From NCBI GenBank assembly GCA_947177135.1, contig CAMWTI010000007.1:1-45009 (forward strand): a stretch of DNA of 45,009 nt. The letters are read 5' to 3'. Positions 15,814-26,005 of the stretch are shown here, one piece after another. The position numbers were made by a program, and so were the translations under genes. Every line of letters begins with the position of its first letter. Position 1 is the first letter of the stretch. The notes under the pieces are model-generated. The model was given only the letters and a program-made list of their open reading frames with translations. It did no database searches and was not told where the DNA came from. Origin of the DNA: an uncultured Porphyromonadaceae bacterium. GTDB lineage: Bacteria; Bacteroidota; Bacteroidia; Bacteroidales; Muribaculaceae.

Positions 15814-17108
15814 TGCTTTACTATCTGTTCACCCAGCTCGGATTGTGTGGCGAGACGTTTGCCCGCCTCACAGGCTATGTGACCGTGAGGTCTGTGGCGG
15901 CCTTTATCGTGGCGCTGCTCTGTGCCACTCTGATCGGCAAGCGCATAATCCGCCGTCTGCAGATCATGCAGATGGGCGAGATCGTGCGCAATCTCGGTCT
16001 TGCCGGCCAGACGAGCAAATCGGGTACTCCCACCATGGGCGGCATCATCATAATCCTTGCGATTGTGATTCCGTGTGTGCTCTTTGCCAATCTTGGCAAT
16101 ATATACATGATTCTCATGCTCGTTGCCACAGTGTGGCTGGGGGCGCTCGGATTCGCCGACGATTATCTGAAGTTCAAGCATCACAACAAGGACGGCATGT
16201 CGGGGCGCTTCAAGATCATCGGCCAGGTGGGACTCGGGCTGATCGTCGGTCTGACCATGATGTTAAGTCCGTCTGTGGTGATCCGCGAACACGCGCAGAC
16301 CGACAGCGTTGAAGTTGCGGCCGGAATCGGCGATGACGTAGAAGTGGCCGAAGTGGCCCGTGTGATCAGCGAGGGACATGATGTGAAGAGCACTGTCACC
16401 ACCATTCCGTTTGTCAAGGACAACAATTTTGACTATGCCATACTCACATCGTGGATGGGTGACCATGCCGAGACCGGAGGGTGGATTCTCTTCATCGTTG
16501 TGGTTATTCTGGTGGTCGCGGCAACCTCCAATGGCGCCAATCTGACCGACGGAATCGACGGCCTGGCCACCGGAGTGAGCGCCATCATAGGAGTGGCGCT
16601 GCTGATCATGGCTTATCTCGGTTCCAATATCATCTACTCCACATATCTCAACATCATGTATATTCCAGGATCGGAGGAACTGGTGGTCTACATGGCTGCA
16701 TTTATCGGCGCGTTGATCGGATTTCTGTGGTATAATGCATTTCCTGCCGAAGTTTTTATGGGCGACACCGGATCGCTCACTCTTGGCGGTATCATCGCTG
16801 TATTTGCCATACTTATCCACAAGGAACTGCTCATTCCGCTGCTGTGTGCCGTGTTTTTCGTGGAGGATCTATCGGTGATGGTCCAGACTGGCTATTTCAA
16901 ATATACGAAACGTAAATATGGCGAGGGCCACCGTGTGTTCAAGATGGCCCCGCTTCACCATCATTTTCAGAAAATGGCCCAGCCTGGCGCCAAAGTGCTC
17001 ATCAATTCGCCCGCCCGCGAGATCCATGAAGCGAAGATCACTATCAGATTCTGGATCATCTCGATAATTCTGGCGGCATTAACCTTTGCAACTTTAAAAA
17101 TACGATAA
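15813..17108 (+). CDS. mraY: Phospho-MurNAc-pentapeptide transferase
   Basis: A 431-residue polytopic enzyme forming lipid I from UDP-MurNAc-pentapeptide and undecaprenyl phosphate. Catalytic landmarks are D116-D117 in FADDYLK, NLTDGIDG (243-250), FMGDTGSL and the HHHF histidine loop near residue 387. Compared with E. coli (about 360 residues) there is an extra region at about residues 157-222 between helices, acidic at first and then ending in LTSWMGDHAETGG. Such an insert is a Bacteroidota feature. It overlaps the stop of murE and the start of murD. Confidence 0.96.
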   Translation: MLYYLFTQLGLCGETFARLTGYVTVRSVAAFIVALLCATLIGKRIIRRLQIMQMGEIVRNLGLAGQTSKSGTPTMGGIIIILAIVIPCVLFANLGNIYMILMLVATVWLGALGFADDYLKFKHHNKDGMSGRFKIIGQVGLGLIVGLTMMLSPSVVIREHAQTDSVEVAAGIGDDVEVAEVARVISEGHDVKSTVTTIPFVKDNNFDYAILTSWMGDHAETGGWILFIVVVILVVAATSNGANLTDGIDGLATGVSAIIGVALLIMAYLGSNIIYSTYLNIMYIPGSEELVVYMAAFIGALIGFLWYNAFPAEVFMGDTGSLTLGGIIAVFAILIHKELLIPLLCAVFFVEDLSVMVQTGYFKYTKRKYGEGHRVFKMAPLHHHFQKMAQPGAKVLINSPAREIHEAKITIRFWIISIILAALTFATLKIR

Positions 17109-18472
17109 TGAAAGCAGTACAGAAGAAACGTCTTGTTGTGCTCGGCGGCGGTGAGTCCGGTGTCGGGGCCGCGATTCTCGGCAAAGTCCGGGGGTATGAC
17201 GTGTTTCTTTCCGATTCAGGCACTATCGCTCCGCATTTCCGTTCGCAACTTGAGACCGAAGGCATTGCATATGAGCATGAAGGGCACACGCCCGAACTTA
17301 TACTCAATGCCGACGAAGCAGTCAAAAGCCCGGGCATTCCGCCGACGGCGCCGATTGTCATGCAGCTCAAAGAAAAAGGAGTGCCGGTGATATCGGAGAT
17401 AGAGCTGGCCGGACGTTACACCGATTCCAAAATGGTGTGTATCACAGGTTCCAACGGCAAGACGACAACCACAATGCTCATTTATCATATTCTCCGATCG
17501 GCGGGCATTGACGCCGGACTTGCCGGAAACGTGGGCAAATCGCTCGCTCTTCAGGTGGCCCGTGATCCCCATCAGGTCTATGTGGTTGAACTCAGCTCTT
17601 TCCAGCTGGAAAATATGTATGATTTCAAGGCAAACGTGGCCGTGATGCTCAACATCACTCCCGACCATCTCGACCGATATGAGTATCATATGCAGAATTA
17701 CGTCAACGCCAAGTTCCGCATAATCCAGAACATGACTCCTCAGGATGCTTTTGTGTTCTGGCAGGATGATCCGGTGATACGCCGGCAGCTTGAGCGTGTG
17801 GAGACCGAGGCCCGCCTCATCCCGTTTGCAGAAACCGAGGAGGAAAACACAAAAGCTTATATAGATGCGGAAAACGAATTGGTGATCAACGCCGAGAACC
17901 AGCCTCTGGTGATGCCGCGCGCCGATCTGGCGCTCAATGGTCTGCATAATCTGTATAATGCCATGGCGGCCGGATTATCGGCCACGCTGCTGCATGTGAA
18001 GAACGATGACATCCGCCGGGCGCTCTCTGACTTTGAAGGCGTTGAGCACAGGCTGGAATATGTCGACACCGTCGACTCCGTGCGCTGGATCAATGATTCA
18101 AAGGCCACCAACGTCAATTCCTGCTGGTATGCGCTCGAAAGCATGCCGGAAAGCCGTTCCACGGTGCTGATTCTTGGAGGCAAGGACAAAGGGAACGATT
18201 ATTCAGAGATTTTGCCGCTGGTGCAGCGCAAAGTCAAGACAATAGTGGCCATGGGCTTGCACAACGAGAAGATAGAGGAATTTTTCGGCTCCAACGTTCC
18301 GGTCATATCCACTCACTCCCTGGCAGAAGCGGTGGACGCCGCGCGCAAGTCGGCTTCGGAGGGCGACACTGTGCTTCTCAGCCCCTGCTGCGCCAGTTTC
18401 GATCTGTTTAGTTCCTATGAAGAGCGCGGCACCCTCTTCAAGCAAGCAGTCAAAACCTTGAAACAAGTTTGA
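17108..18472 (+). CDS. murD: UDP-MurNAc-L-Ala:D-glutamate ligase
   Basis: A 454-residue Mur ligase that adds D-glutamate. An N-terminal Rossmann-like domain begins VVLGGGESGVG, the ATP loop ITGSNGKTTT is at 112-121, and NITPDHLDRY and INDSKATNVNS are typical MurD motifs. Its ATG shares the last A of the mraY stop codon (TAATG), so translation is probably coupled. Length is normal. Confidence 0.96.
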   Translation: MKAVQKKRLVVLGGGESGVGAAILGKVRGYDVFLSDSGTIAPHFRSQLETEGIAYEHEGHTPELILNADEAVKSPGIPPTAPIVMQLKEKGVPVISEIELAGRYTDSKMVCITGSNGKTTTTMLIYHILRSAGIDAGLAGNVGKSLALQVARDPHQVYVVELSSFQLENMYDFKANVAVMLNITPDHLDRYEYHMQNYVNAKFRIIQNMTPQDAFVFWQDDPVIRRQLERVETEARLIPFAETEEENTKAYIDAENELVINAENQPLVMPRADLALNGLHNLYNAMAAGLSATLLHVKNDDIRRALSDFEGVEHRLEYVDTVDSVRWINDSKATNVNSCWYALESMPESRSTVLILGGKDKGNDYSEILPLVQRKVKTIVAMGLHNEKIEEFFGSNVPVISTHSLAEAVDAARKSASEGDTVLLSPCCASFDLFSSYEERGTLFKQAVKTLKQV

Positions 18473-18478
18473 TCGACA

Positions 18479-19792
18479 ATGCCATATCGTAAAGCCGACG
18501 GCAGCATAGCCGCACCGAAACCGACACCCGCCGCCGACCGACAGGTCCTTCCGGTGAATCCGCCCGACACTCATATCTGGGGTGTCTACGGTACCATAGT
18601 ATTTTTCTCGATCGTGGAGCTTTACAGTGCATCCTCGTTCGAGATTTCCAAGCACGGCCTTTATGGGCCGCTGCTCCGTCATGTCGGATTTCTGTTTATC
18701 GGTTTTTTGATGATTCTCGGCATCCAGCGCATCAACTACAAGCACTTCAAGCCGGTGTCGAAGGTGCTATATTGGCTCAGTGCCGTCGCCATGGTCTATG
18801 TGATGTTTTTCGGACAATATGTCAATGGCGCGCGCCGTGCCATGTCGATTGGCTTCATGTCGCTGCAACCGGCTGAGTTCATCAAGATCACCACGGTTCT
18901 GCTGCTGGCCACCATTCTCAGCGAATCCCAGCTCAAGAAGTCGGCGGTGCTTCGCAATCGCGGCATCATCTACTCGGCCGGCATAGTTCTCCTGTCCGGT
19001 TCGTTGCTGTTCAGCCAGGGCCTGACCAACACTCTGCTGCTCATGGCCATCAGTGTGTCGATGCTGCTGATCGGAGCTATCGAGTGGCGCAAGTTCTTCA
19101 TTGTGTTGCTGGTCTATGGCGTGGCCGGAGCCGGTGCTGCCGCAGTGAAGTTCGCCCTCACCAAAGATCCCGGCCCTGAGGACAAGGCGCTGGTCCTCTA
19201 TGATTCACAAGGCAATAAATTCGAGATCAAAGACGCTGTGGCCGCCGGATCCGGACCAAGCAGCCGCCTGGCCGACCAGACTTGGAAGGGGCGCATCAAC
19301 AGCTGGCTTAACGACTCGGTGCCTAAATATGAGCAGCCCCTGACTCAGCGCAACCTACAGGAGATGCGCTCATATATGGCCCAGGCTCACGGCGGTCTGT
19401 TCGGCGTGTTTCCCGGCAATTCACGTGAGACAGCCCGGTTGCCGCTGGCCTTTTCGGACTATATCTATGCCATCATTGTCGAAGACCTCGGTCTGTTCGG
19501 CGGTCTGCTGGTGATGTTGTTATATCTGTGGCTGCTTGCGCGCGCCTACTGGATCGCGGCCAAGTGCAGCGAGCCGTTTGCCGCGTTTCTGGTCACGGGC
19601 ATGGCTGTGATGATCGCTTTCCAGGCGTTGTGTCACATGGCCATCGTGTCTGGCGCCGGTCCTGTATCGGGTCAGCCTTTGCCGCTGTTTTCCAAGGGCG
19701 GCACAAGTATTCTTGTAACTTCGATCGCATTCGGCGTGATGCTCAGCGTGAGCCGCTATGCCGTGCGCGAGAAAAACACTGATAAAAAATGA
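18479..19792 (+). CDS. ftsW: Septal peptidoglycan glycosyltransferase FtsW (SEDS family)
   Basis: A 437-residue SEDS protein that polymerises lipid II together with FtsI. There are about ten membrane helices, NGARRAM with the following QPAEFIK segment, and late FSDYIYAIIVEDLG and FSKGGTS motifs. A large extracytoplasmic loop (about residues 218-290) holds DSQGNKFEI and a lysine/arginine-rich stretch, longer than in E. coli FtsW. It follows murD by 6 bp and overlaps murG at ATGA. Confidence 0.94.
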   Translation: MPYRKADGSIAAPKPTPAADRQVLPVNPPDTHIWGVYGTIVFFSIVELYSASSFEISKHGLYGPLLRHVGFLFIGFLMILGIQRINYKHFKPVSKVLYWLSAVAMVYVMFFGQYVNGARRAMSIGFMSLQPAEFIKITTVLLLATILSESQLKKSAVLRNRGIIYSAGIVLLSGSLLFSQGLTNTLLLMAISVSMLLIGAIEWRKFFIVLLVYGVAGAGAAAVKFALTKDPGPEDKALVLYDSQGNKFEIKDAVAAGSGPSSRLADQTWKGRINSWLNDSVPKYEQPLTQRNLQEMRSYMAQAHGGLFGVFPGNSRETARLPLAFSDYIYAIIVEDLGLFGGLLVMLLYLWLLARAYWIAAKCSEPFAAFLVTGMAVMIAFQALCHMAIVSGAGPVSGQPLPLFSKGGTSILVTSIAFGVMLSVSRYAVREKNTDKK

Positions 19793-20886
19793 AATATCTG
19801 ATAAGCGGCGGCGGCACCGGCGGACACATATTTCCCGCACTTTCGATTGCCGGTGCACTGAAGCGCCGGGAGCCTGGCTGCGAGATTCTCTATGTGGGCG
19901 CTCTCGGACGCATGGAGATGGAGCGGGTGCCGGCTGCGGGCTATCGCATTGTCGGCCTGCCGGTGGCCGGATTTGACCGCCGCCGGCTTTGGCGCAATCT
20001 CGGAGTGCTGGTCAAACTCTGGAAGTCGATGCGGCTGGCCAGGCGCACACTGAAGGAATTTCGTCCTGATGCCGTGATCGGTGTGGGCGGCTATGCATCC
20101 GGCCCAGTGCTGAAGCAAGCGCAGAAAATGGGGATTCCTACGCTTATTCAGGAGCAGAATTCATATGCCGGAGTGACAAACAAGTTGCTTGGCAAAAAGG
20201 CATGCGCCATCTGCACTGCTTATGAGGGAATGGAGCGCTTTTTCCCGGCAGACCGCATTGTGCTTACCGGTAATCCGGTGAGAGCGGCGTTGTTAGCGTG
20301 CGACCGAACTCGCCAGGAGGCCAAGGCCGAGCTGGGCTTTCCGGCCAACAAGCCGCTGGTGTTGGTCGTTGGCGGATCGCTTGGAGCCCGGACCATCAAC
20401 GAAAGCATTGCCGGGGGACTGCAGCAGCTGGCCGATGCCGGCCTGAGCGTCATGTGGCAGACAGGCAGGCTGTATGCCGACGAGTTCGTTCCCAAGGCTG
20501 CCGCCTATCCGCGCATCCACGCCATGCCGTTCATTTCAGACATGGCCATGGCCTATAAAGCGGCCGATCTGGTGGTGAGCCGTGCGGGAGCGGGCACAAT
20601 TTCCGAACTGCAGTTGCTCGGCAAGGCCGCAATTCTTGTGCCGTCGCCTAATGTGGCCGAGGACCATCAGCGCAAGAATGCAGAAGCACTGGTGTGTCGT
20701 GGTGCTGCTGAAATGGTCGCCGACGTGGATGCGGCCGGCAAACTTGTTGGCGAGATCACGTCGCTGGCTGCCGACTGGCGCCGGCTCGGCGAATTGTCTG
20801 ACAATGCACGCCAGATGGCGCTGCCCGATGCCGATGAGAAGATCGTTGACAGAATTCAAGAGATAATCCGTAATGATGAACACTGA
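19789..20886 (+). CDS. murG: Lipid II synthase (UDP-GlcNAc transferase) MurG
   Basis: A 365-residue GT28 glycosyltransferase that adds GlcNAc to lipid I on the inner face of the membrane. It has the G-loop SGGGTGGHIFPAL at the N-terminus, GVGGYASGP, QEQNSYAGVTNKLL, the second-lobe GGSLGAR, and SRAGAGTISEL, the nucleotide-sugar site. The ATG overlaps the ftsW stop and the 3' end overlaps murC by 14 bp. Confidence 0.96.
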   Translation: MKYLISGGGTGGHIFPALSIAGALKRREPGCEILYVGALGRMEMERVPAAGYRIVGLPVAGFDRRRLWRNLGVLVKLWKSMRLARRTLKEFRPDAVIGVGGYASGPVLKQAQKMGIPTLIQEQNSYAGVTNKLLGKKACAICTAYEGMERFFPADRIVLTGNPVRAALLACDRTRQEAKAELGFPANKPLVLVVGGSLGARTINESIAGGLQQLADAGLSVMWQTGRLYADEFVPKAAAYPRIHAMPFISDMAMAYKAADLVVSRAGAGTISELQLLGKAAILVPSPNVAEDHQRKNAEALVCRGAAEMVADVDAAGKLVGEITSLAADWRRLGELSDNARQMALPDADEKIVDRIQEIIRNDEH

Positions 20887-22252
20887 AGAAAAGAAACATA
20901 TATATTTTGTCGGTGCCGGAGGCATCGGCATGGCGGCGCTCGAACGTTATTTTCTGGCCCGTGGCTGCAAGGTCGCTGGCTATGACCGCACTCCTTCCGA
21001 TCTCACTCTGCAGCTTGCGGCCGAAGGCGTGGCCATGGCATATGACGAGGATCCGGCGCTGATTCCATCGGACTTCCGCGATCCGTCGGCTACTCTGGTG
21101 GTCTATACTCCGGCTGTGCCCGACACCCATGCCGGCCTGCGCTATTTTCGCGATAATGGGTTTGAGACCGTCAAGCGCGCCGAGGTGCTCGGGCGGGTGA
21201 CGCGCGAGAAACAGGCCCTGTGTTTTGCCGGCACTCACGGCAAGACCACCACAAGTTCCATGGCTGCCCATCTGCTCAAGGATGCCGGGGTGGGCTGCAA
21301 TGCCTTTCTGGGCGGAGTGTTGCGCAATTACGGCACAAACTATCTGCTTGACGAAAAGTCTGACTTTGCGGTGATTGAGGCCGACGAGTATGATCGCTCT
21401 TTTCATCATCTGACTCCGTCGGTGGCTGTGATCACCAGCTCCGATCCCGACCATCTCGACATATATGGTACGGAGGAGGCCTATCTGGAGAGTTTCGCCC
21501 GCTTCACAGAGTTGATACGCCCTGGCGGCACACTGCTGATCCACACCGGTCTGAAAGTGGTTCCGCGAGTGGGCCGTGAGGTGAGCACTTTCACTTATGG
21601 CCTTGACAGCGGTGACTATCATGCCGCCAATATCGACGTGGCCAACGGACATATCACCTTCGACATGGTGACGCCTGGTTCAGTAATCCGCCACATCAGT
21701 CTCGGAGTGCCTGTGGAGATCAATATCGAGAATGCCATTGCCGCGTGTGCCGCAGTCTGCATCGCCGCCGGCACGCGCGTCAGCCCCGACGACGTGCGTC
21801 GTGCCATGGCCTCGTTTCTTGGCGCCAAGCGCCGCTTCGAGTTCTATCTCAGAGAACCCGGGCGCGCCATCATCGACGATTATGCCCATCATCCCGACGA
21901 GCTGAAGGCTTCGATCCGCTCGGTCAGGCGCCTTTATCCCGGGCGCCGGCTCACGGTTGTCTTTCAGCCCCATCTTTATTCCCGCACCCGTGATTTCGCT
22001 CCGCAGTTCGCCGAAGCGCTGTCGGAGGCCGACGAAGTTGTGTTGCTGCCGATCTATCCGGCCCGCGAGCAGCCCATGCCGGGAGTCACGTCGGAAATGA
22101 TTCTGTCGCTGGTGACGTGTGCCGTCAGCCATATTGCCGAGCGTTCCGGTCTGGCCGACATGCTTGCCGGAATGAAGCCCGAAATACTTCTGACGGCCGG
22201 GGCCGGAGACATCAACCTTCTGCTACCTGAAATAACGGCCCGACTGTCATGA
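20873..22252 (+). CDS. murC: UDP-MurNAc:L-alanine ligase
   Basis: A 459-residue Mur ligase that adds the first stem-peptide residue. An N-terminal GAGGIGMAAL Rossmann loop is followed by the ATP loop AGTHGKTTT (119-127), IEADEYDRSF, and a C-terminal DDYAHHPDE with FQPHLYSRT. The start is in the ATGATG at 20873, so the second ATG at 20876 is equally possible. Overlaps with murG and ftsQ point to one transcript. Confidence 0.96.
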   Translation: MMNTEEKKHIYFVGAGGIGMAALERYFLARGCKVAGYDRTPSDLTLQLAAEGVAMAYDEDPALIPSDFRDPSATLVVYTPAVPDTHAGLRYFRDNGFETVKRAEVLGRVTREKQALCFAGTHGKTTTSSMAAHLLKDAGVGCNAFLGGVLRNYGTNYLLDEKSDFAVIEADEYDRSFHHLTPSVAVITSSDPDHLDIYGTEEAYLESFARFTELIRPGGTLLIHTGLKVVPRVGREVSTFTYGLDSGDYHAANIDVANGHITFDMVTPGSVIRHISLGVPVEINIENAIAACAAVCIAAGTRVSPDDVRRAMASFLGAKRRFEFYLREPGRAIIDDYAHHPDELKASIRSVRRLYPGRRLTVVFQPHLYSRTRDFAPQFAEALSEADEVVLLPIYPAREQPMPGVTSEMILSLVTCAVSHIAERSGLADMLAGMKPEILLTAGAGDINLLLPEITARLS

Positions 22253-23103
22253 TGAACAAACAGAGCATATTCTATGCCATCGCCACGATTCTGCTGGCCG
22301 TCTATCTCGGGGTGGCGGGAGTGTGGGCGTCGCGTCAGGCCCACGCCCAGAAGTGCGGAGGCCTTGAGGGCGGTTCGGTGCAAGTGGTCACTGATTCCGA
22401 CCGGCCGGATCCGGGCTTTGTCACTCCGGAGGAGATGACCAGGCGTTTAGGCTCGTTGGCACAGACCATGCACGGCAGGCGTATCGACGACATAAACCTC
22501 GACTCGCTTGAGCGGGTTCTCAAGAGTTTTGACAAACTGGAAACCGCCATGGTGAACCGTCTGGCTAACAGTTGCATCCGCATTCAGGTGTGGCCGCTGG
22601 AACCGGTGGCCCGAGTGTGGAGCAAGGACGGTTCCCGCAGTCGCTACATAAACCGCGAAGGCAAGCAGATGGAGGCTGATGCCAGGTTCACGATCGACGT
22701 GCCCCAGGTGAGCGGCGAGTTTTCCGGTGACTTCGGTCCCGAACGCCTCATTCCGCTCTTCGACTGGCTCAGCATACACCCCGAATGGAGCCGCCTGATC
22801 ACTATGGTGACAGTGCCCGACAGCTCGAACGTGATACTTGTGCCTGCCGTGCGCGGCCATGTCGTCAACTTCGGAGAGATCAGAGACATTGCCGGCAAAT
22901 TCGACAGGCTCAAGACGTTTTATTCCGATGTTATGCCAGTGAAGGGGTGGGAGTATTACGACACGGTCTCAGTGAAATGGGATGGCCAGATTGTCGCTAC
23001 ACGACGCAAAAACAAGCTTCCGGAGAGCAAGCTGGAGATCATCGACGAACTGGAGAACGAAGGTGACACCCAGGACACGATGGACACCGGCGCCGAAGTC
23101 TGA
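22249..23103 (+). CDS. ftsQ: Cell division protein FtsQ
   Basis: A 284-residue bitopic divisome protein. A short cytoplasmic end precedes a membrane helix (about residues 7-26), followed by a periplasmic region with a POTRA-like part. IQVWPLEPVARVW and SRYINREGKQM are the most FtsQ-like strings, and DRLKTFYSDVMP precedes the last beta strands. FtsQ diverges greatly in Bacteroidota, so the slot between murC and ftsA supports the call. The start overlaps the murC stop at ATGA. Confidence 0.87.
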   Translation: MMNKQSIFYAIATILLAVYLGVAGVWASRQAHAQKCGGLEGGSVQVVTDSDRPDPGFVTPEEMTRRLGSLAQTMHGRRIDDINLDSLERVLKSFDKLETAMVNRLANSCIRIQVWPLEPVARVWSKDGSRSRYINREGKQMEADARFTIDVPQVSGEFSGDFGPERLIPLFDWLSIHPEWSRLITMVTVPDSSNVILVPAVRGHVVNFGEIRDIAGKFDRLKTFYSDVMPVKGWEYYDTVSVKWDGQIVATRRKNKLPESKLEIIDELENEGDTQDTMDTGAEV

Positions 23104-23192
23104 ATATAACGAGCAACACCGAACGAAATCAACACATATCTCTAAAATAGTCAAAAGTCAGGACAATTGTCAGTCCAGCAGCAACAGAATAT

Positions 23193-24539
23193 ATGAGCAG
23201 CAGAACTATCGTGGCCGTTGAAATCGGCAGCAGCAAGATCAAGGCGGCAGTCGGCGAGGTGGCCGACAACGGCACTCTGACCGTGTGTCACATCGAAGAG
23301 GAGCGCCAGTCGCCGAACTTCGTGCGTTACGGCATGGTACAGAACATCAAGGAAGTGTCAAATTCCCTTAACCGCATCATCTTCAAACTCACCAACCGCA
23401 TTTCGCCTGCCCGCATTTCGGCTGTCTACGCCGGAGTCGGCGGCCGTTCGATGATGGCGCTGAAGCACCATGTCAGCGCCACTCAGCCTGACGACACTGA
23501 AATTACGTCGGAGATCATCGGCGAGATTCTCGGCCGAGCTGAGAATATAATCGATCCGGAGCGCAAGGTGGTGGAGGTTCTGCCTGGAGAGTTCATGGTC
23601 GACAACATGAAGGTGGCTGATCCGGTCGGTACAATCGGTAACAGCATATCCACCGAGGCCATGGTGGTGAGTTGCCGCCAGCAGATGCTCCGCAATCTGC
23701 AGCTGGCAGTCAACGATAAACTGAACATCAAGATACACAATTTTGTGGTGCGCCACACCGCCATCGCAGGCATGGTGCTGACCGACGATGAGCGTCAGCT
23801 TGGCGTCATGCTTGTGGATTTCGGCGCAGAAACCACGGCCGTCTCCATTTATAAAGACGGATTCCTGAAACTGTTCGTGACGATTCCGCTCGGTTCGCGC
23901 CACATCACGCGCGACATCATGAGCCGCGGATATTCCGAGGAGCGTGCCGACGAAATCAAGCGCACGGTCGGCAACGCCATGCCCGAACCCGCCGAGAGCA
24001 ACCGCCTGCGCCACGAAGGACTGATCGACGATTCAGAGATCAACAATCTGGTCGCCGCCCGTGCCGGCGAAATCGTGATCAACATTCTGGAGCGCGTCAA
24101 GGATGCCGGCCTGAGATCGGCCGAAGAACTGTTGCGCGGCATTGTCGTGACCGGTCTCGGCGCCAATCTCAACGGTTTCACCACGCTGCTCGAGAACCAG
24201 TCGGGAGTCACGGTGCGCCGCGCCGCCATGCCTGCCACGGTGCGCCGCGGCAATTCGCGCATCCGCCTGTCGTCCGACGACATTGACGTTGTGGCGCTGC
24301 TGCATCATCTCGCCTCGCAACCCACGCGCGAATGCGTGGTGGTGCCTCCGCCGGTTGTCGAGGAGCCTGAAGTTCACGACACGGCCGCCAATGGCAATGA
24401 CAGCGACAATTTTGACGATGATGATGTGGAGGCCGTCGGCGGCAAGCGCCGCAGATTCTTCTCAGGTTGGAAAGAGAAGATCAGAAATATCATCGATCCG
24501 CAGGACATCGACACCTCTGACGAGAGTTTCGACGACTGA
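23193..24539 (+). CDS. ftsA: Cell division protein FtsA
   Basis: A 448-residue actin-like protein that anchors FtsZ filaments to the membrane. It has VAVEIGSSKIKAAVGE (phosphate 1 loop), the 1C region with RISPARISAVYAGVGG, VDFGAETTAVSIYKDG, and IVVTGLGANLNGF. A basic amphipathic stretch RRRFFSGWKEKIRNI near the C-terminus looks like the membrane-targeting helix, here followed by an acidic tail. An 89-bp gap separates it from ftsQ. Confidence 0.95.
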   Translation: MSSRTIVAVEIGSSKIKAAVGEVADNGTLTVCHIEEERQSPNFVRYGMVQNIKEVSNSLNRIIFKLTNRISPARISAVYAGVGGRSMMALKHHVSATQPDDTEITSEIIGEILGRAENIIDPERKVVEVLPGEFMVDNMKVADPVGTIGNSISTEAMVVSCRQQMLRNLQLAVNDKLNIKIHNFVVRHTAIAGMVLTDDERQLGVMLVDFGAETTAVSIYKDGFLKLFVTIPLGSRHITRDIMSRGYSEERADEIKRTVGNAMPEPAESNRLRHEGLIDDSEINNLVAARAGEIVINILERVKDAGLRSAEELLRGIVVTGLGANLNGFTTLLENQSGVTVRRAAMPATVRRGNSRIRLSSDDIDVVALLHHLASQPTRECVVVPPPVVEEPEVHDTAANGNDSDNFDDDDVEAVGGKRRRFFSGWKEKIRNIIDPQDIDTSDESFDD

Positions 24540-24585
24540 CCACATCTCACACATCCCCCTTTTTCACCGATCTAAATTCTGAAAT

Positions 24586-25929
24586 ATGAGCGACGAACAG
24601 ATAGACAGCGAAACCGGTTTCATCATCAATAACGGCATCAACACCAACACGACACCTATCATCAAGGTGGTGGGCGTTGGCGGCGGCGGCGGAAATGCCG
24701 TCGGATATATGTATAACCAGGGCGTAGAGAATGTGAAATTCGTGGTGGCCAACACTGACCGTCAGGCACTTGAGAATTCTCCAGTGCCGGAGCGTCTGCT
24801 GCTCGGCCACACCGGACTCGGTGCGGGCAATGATCCAAAGGTGGCCTTCGAAGCCGCTCAGGAGAGCATTGAACAGATCAATCGCATTTTCGACGACACG
24901 ACCAAGATGACTTTCATAACCGCCGGACTCGGCGGCGGCACCGGCACCGGCGCAGGTCCTGTGGTGGCCCGTGTGGCCAAGGAGCGTGGCGTGCTCACCA
25001 TCGGCATCGTCACGATCCCGTTCTTTTTTGAGGGCATGAAGAAGATCACCAAGGCCTTCAAAGGCGCGATGGAGATGCGCAAATATGTCGACGCCCTGCT
25101 GCTGATCAACAACGAGCAGCTTCTGAAGATATATCCTGATCTCGACCTGGACTCATGCTTCGACAAGGCCGATGATGTGCTCGCCACGGCCGCGCGGTCG
25201 ATTTCCGAACTGATAACCACGCGCGACGCCCGTATCAATCTTGACTTCAATGACGTCGACACCACTTTGCGCGAAGGCGGCACCGCCATCATCTCCTGTG
25301 GATACGGCGAGGGCGAAAACCGCGTGGAGATGGCGATTCAGGATGCGCTTAACTCTCCGCTGCTGAGCAACCGCGATATTCTCGGATCGCAGCGTCTGCT
25401 CTTTAACCTCTATTATTCGCGCTCGGCCGAACACCGCTTCCAGGCCAAGGAGATGACCGCATTCACCGAGTTTGTGAACCACCTGCCAGGTGTGGACGTG
25501 ATCTATGGCGTGGCTTATGACGAGTCGCTGGGCGATCGCGTGAAGGTGACTATCCTTGCCGCCGGATTCGAGATGAGCAATGCCATCGGCACTGACGTGA
25601 TCGAAGACGAGTCCTATCAGCCTGTGGCTGACCGCCAGCCGGCTGAACCGCAGGCCGATGATCCCAACATCATCAAGGCCATGGCCGAACAGTACGGTTC
25701 TGACCGCGTGGCCGACATGGAGGCGCAGAAGGCACGCAATCTCTATGCGGTGCTGTCGGTGAATCAGCTTGACGACGATCATATCATCGAGGCTCTCGAG
25801 AAATCGCCGGCCTATAAGCGCACCAAGGAGGACAAAGCCCGCATCTTCAGATCGGCTCCGCGCACCGCTGCCGAGCAGGCTGCGGCTCCGCAGCGCGGCA
25901 CCGCCACCACCATTAATATCTCCGACTGA
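24586..25929 (+). CDS. ftsZ: Cell division GTPase FtsZ
   Basis: A 447-residue tubulin homologue forming the Z ring. The N-terminus has [15 protein letters not shown], and the tubulin signature GGGTGTGAG is at 117-125. [11 protein letters not shown] follows, then a variable linker. The segment [16 protein letters not shown] is probably the Bacteroidota FtsA-binding tail region and is followed by an Ala-rich extension ending TTINISD. It is the last gene of the dcw cluster, closed by a strong terminator. Confidence 0.97.
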   Translation: MSDEQIDSETGFIINNGINTNTTPIIKVVGVGGGGGNAVGYMYNQGVENVKFVVANTDRQALENSPVPERLLLGHTGLGAGNDPKVAFEAAQESIEQINRIFDDTTKMTFITAGLGGGTGTGAGPVVARVAKERGVLTIGIVTIPFFFEGMKKITKAFKGAMEMRKYVDALLLINNEQLLKIYPDLDLDSCFDKADDVLATAARSISELITTRDARINLDFNDVDTTLREGGTAIISCGYGEGENRVEMAIQDALNSPLLSNRDILGSQRLLFNLYYSRSAEHRFQAKEMTAFTEFVNHLPGVDVIYGVAYDESLGDRVKVTILAAGFEMSNAIGTDVIEDESYQPVADRQPAEPQADDPNIIKAMAEQYGSDRVADMEAQKARNLYAVLSVNQLDDDHIIEALEKSPAYKRTKEDKARIFRSAPRTAAEQAAAPQRGTATTINISD

Positions 25930-25953
25930 TTTTCTCGACACCTATAATAATAT

Positions 25954-25992
25954 AACGGGGCCGCGCATATCGCGTGGCCCCGTTGTTGTTTT
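25954..25992 (+). terminator. Intrinsic terminator after ftsZ, probably bidirectional
   Basis: The stem AACGGGGCC-G-CGC pairs with GCG-T-GGCCCCGTT (one G-U) around the loop ATATC and is followed by TGTTGTTTT. It lies between the convergent ftsZ and mdh genes. On the minus strand the stem is followed by an A/T-rich stretch, so it can serve mdh too. Confidence 0.85.
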
Positions 25993-26005
25993 GATTCGGG
26001 TGAAA

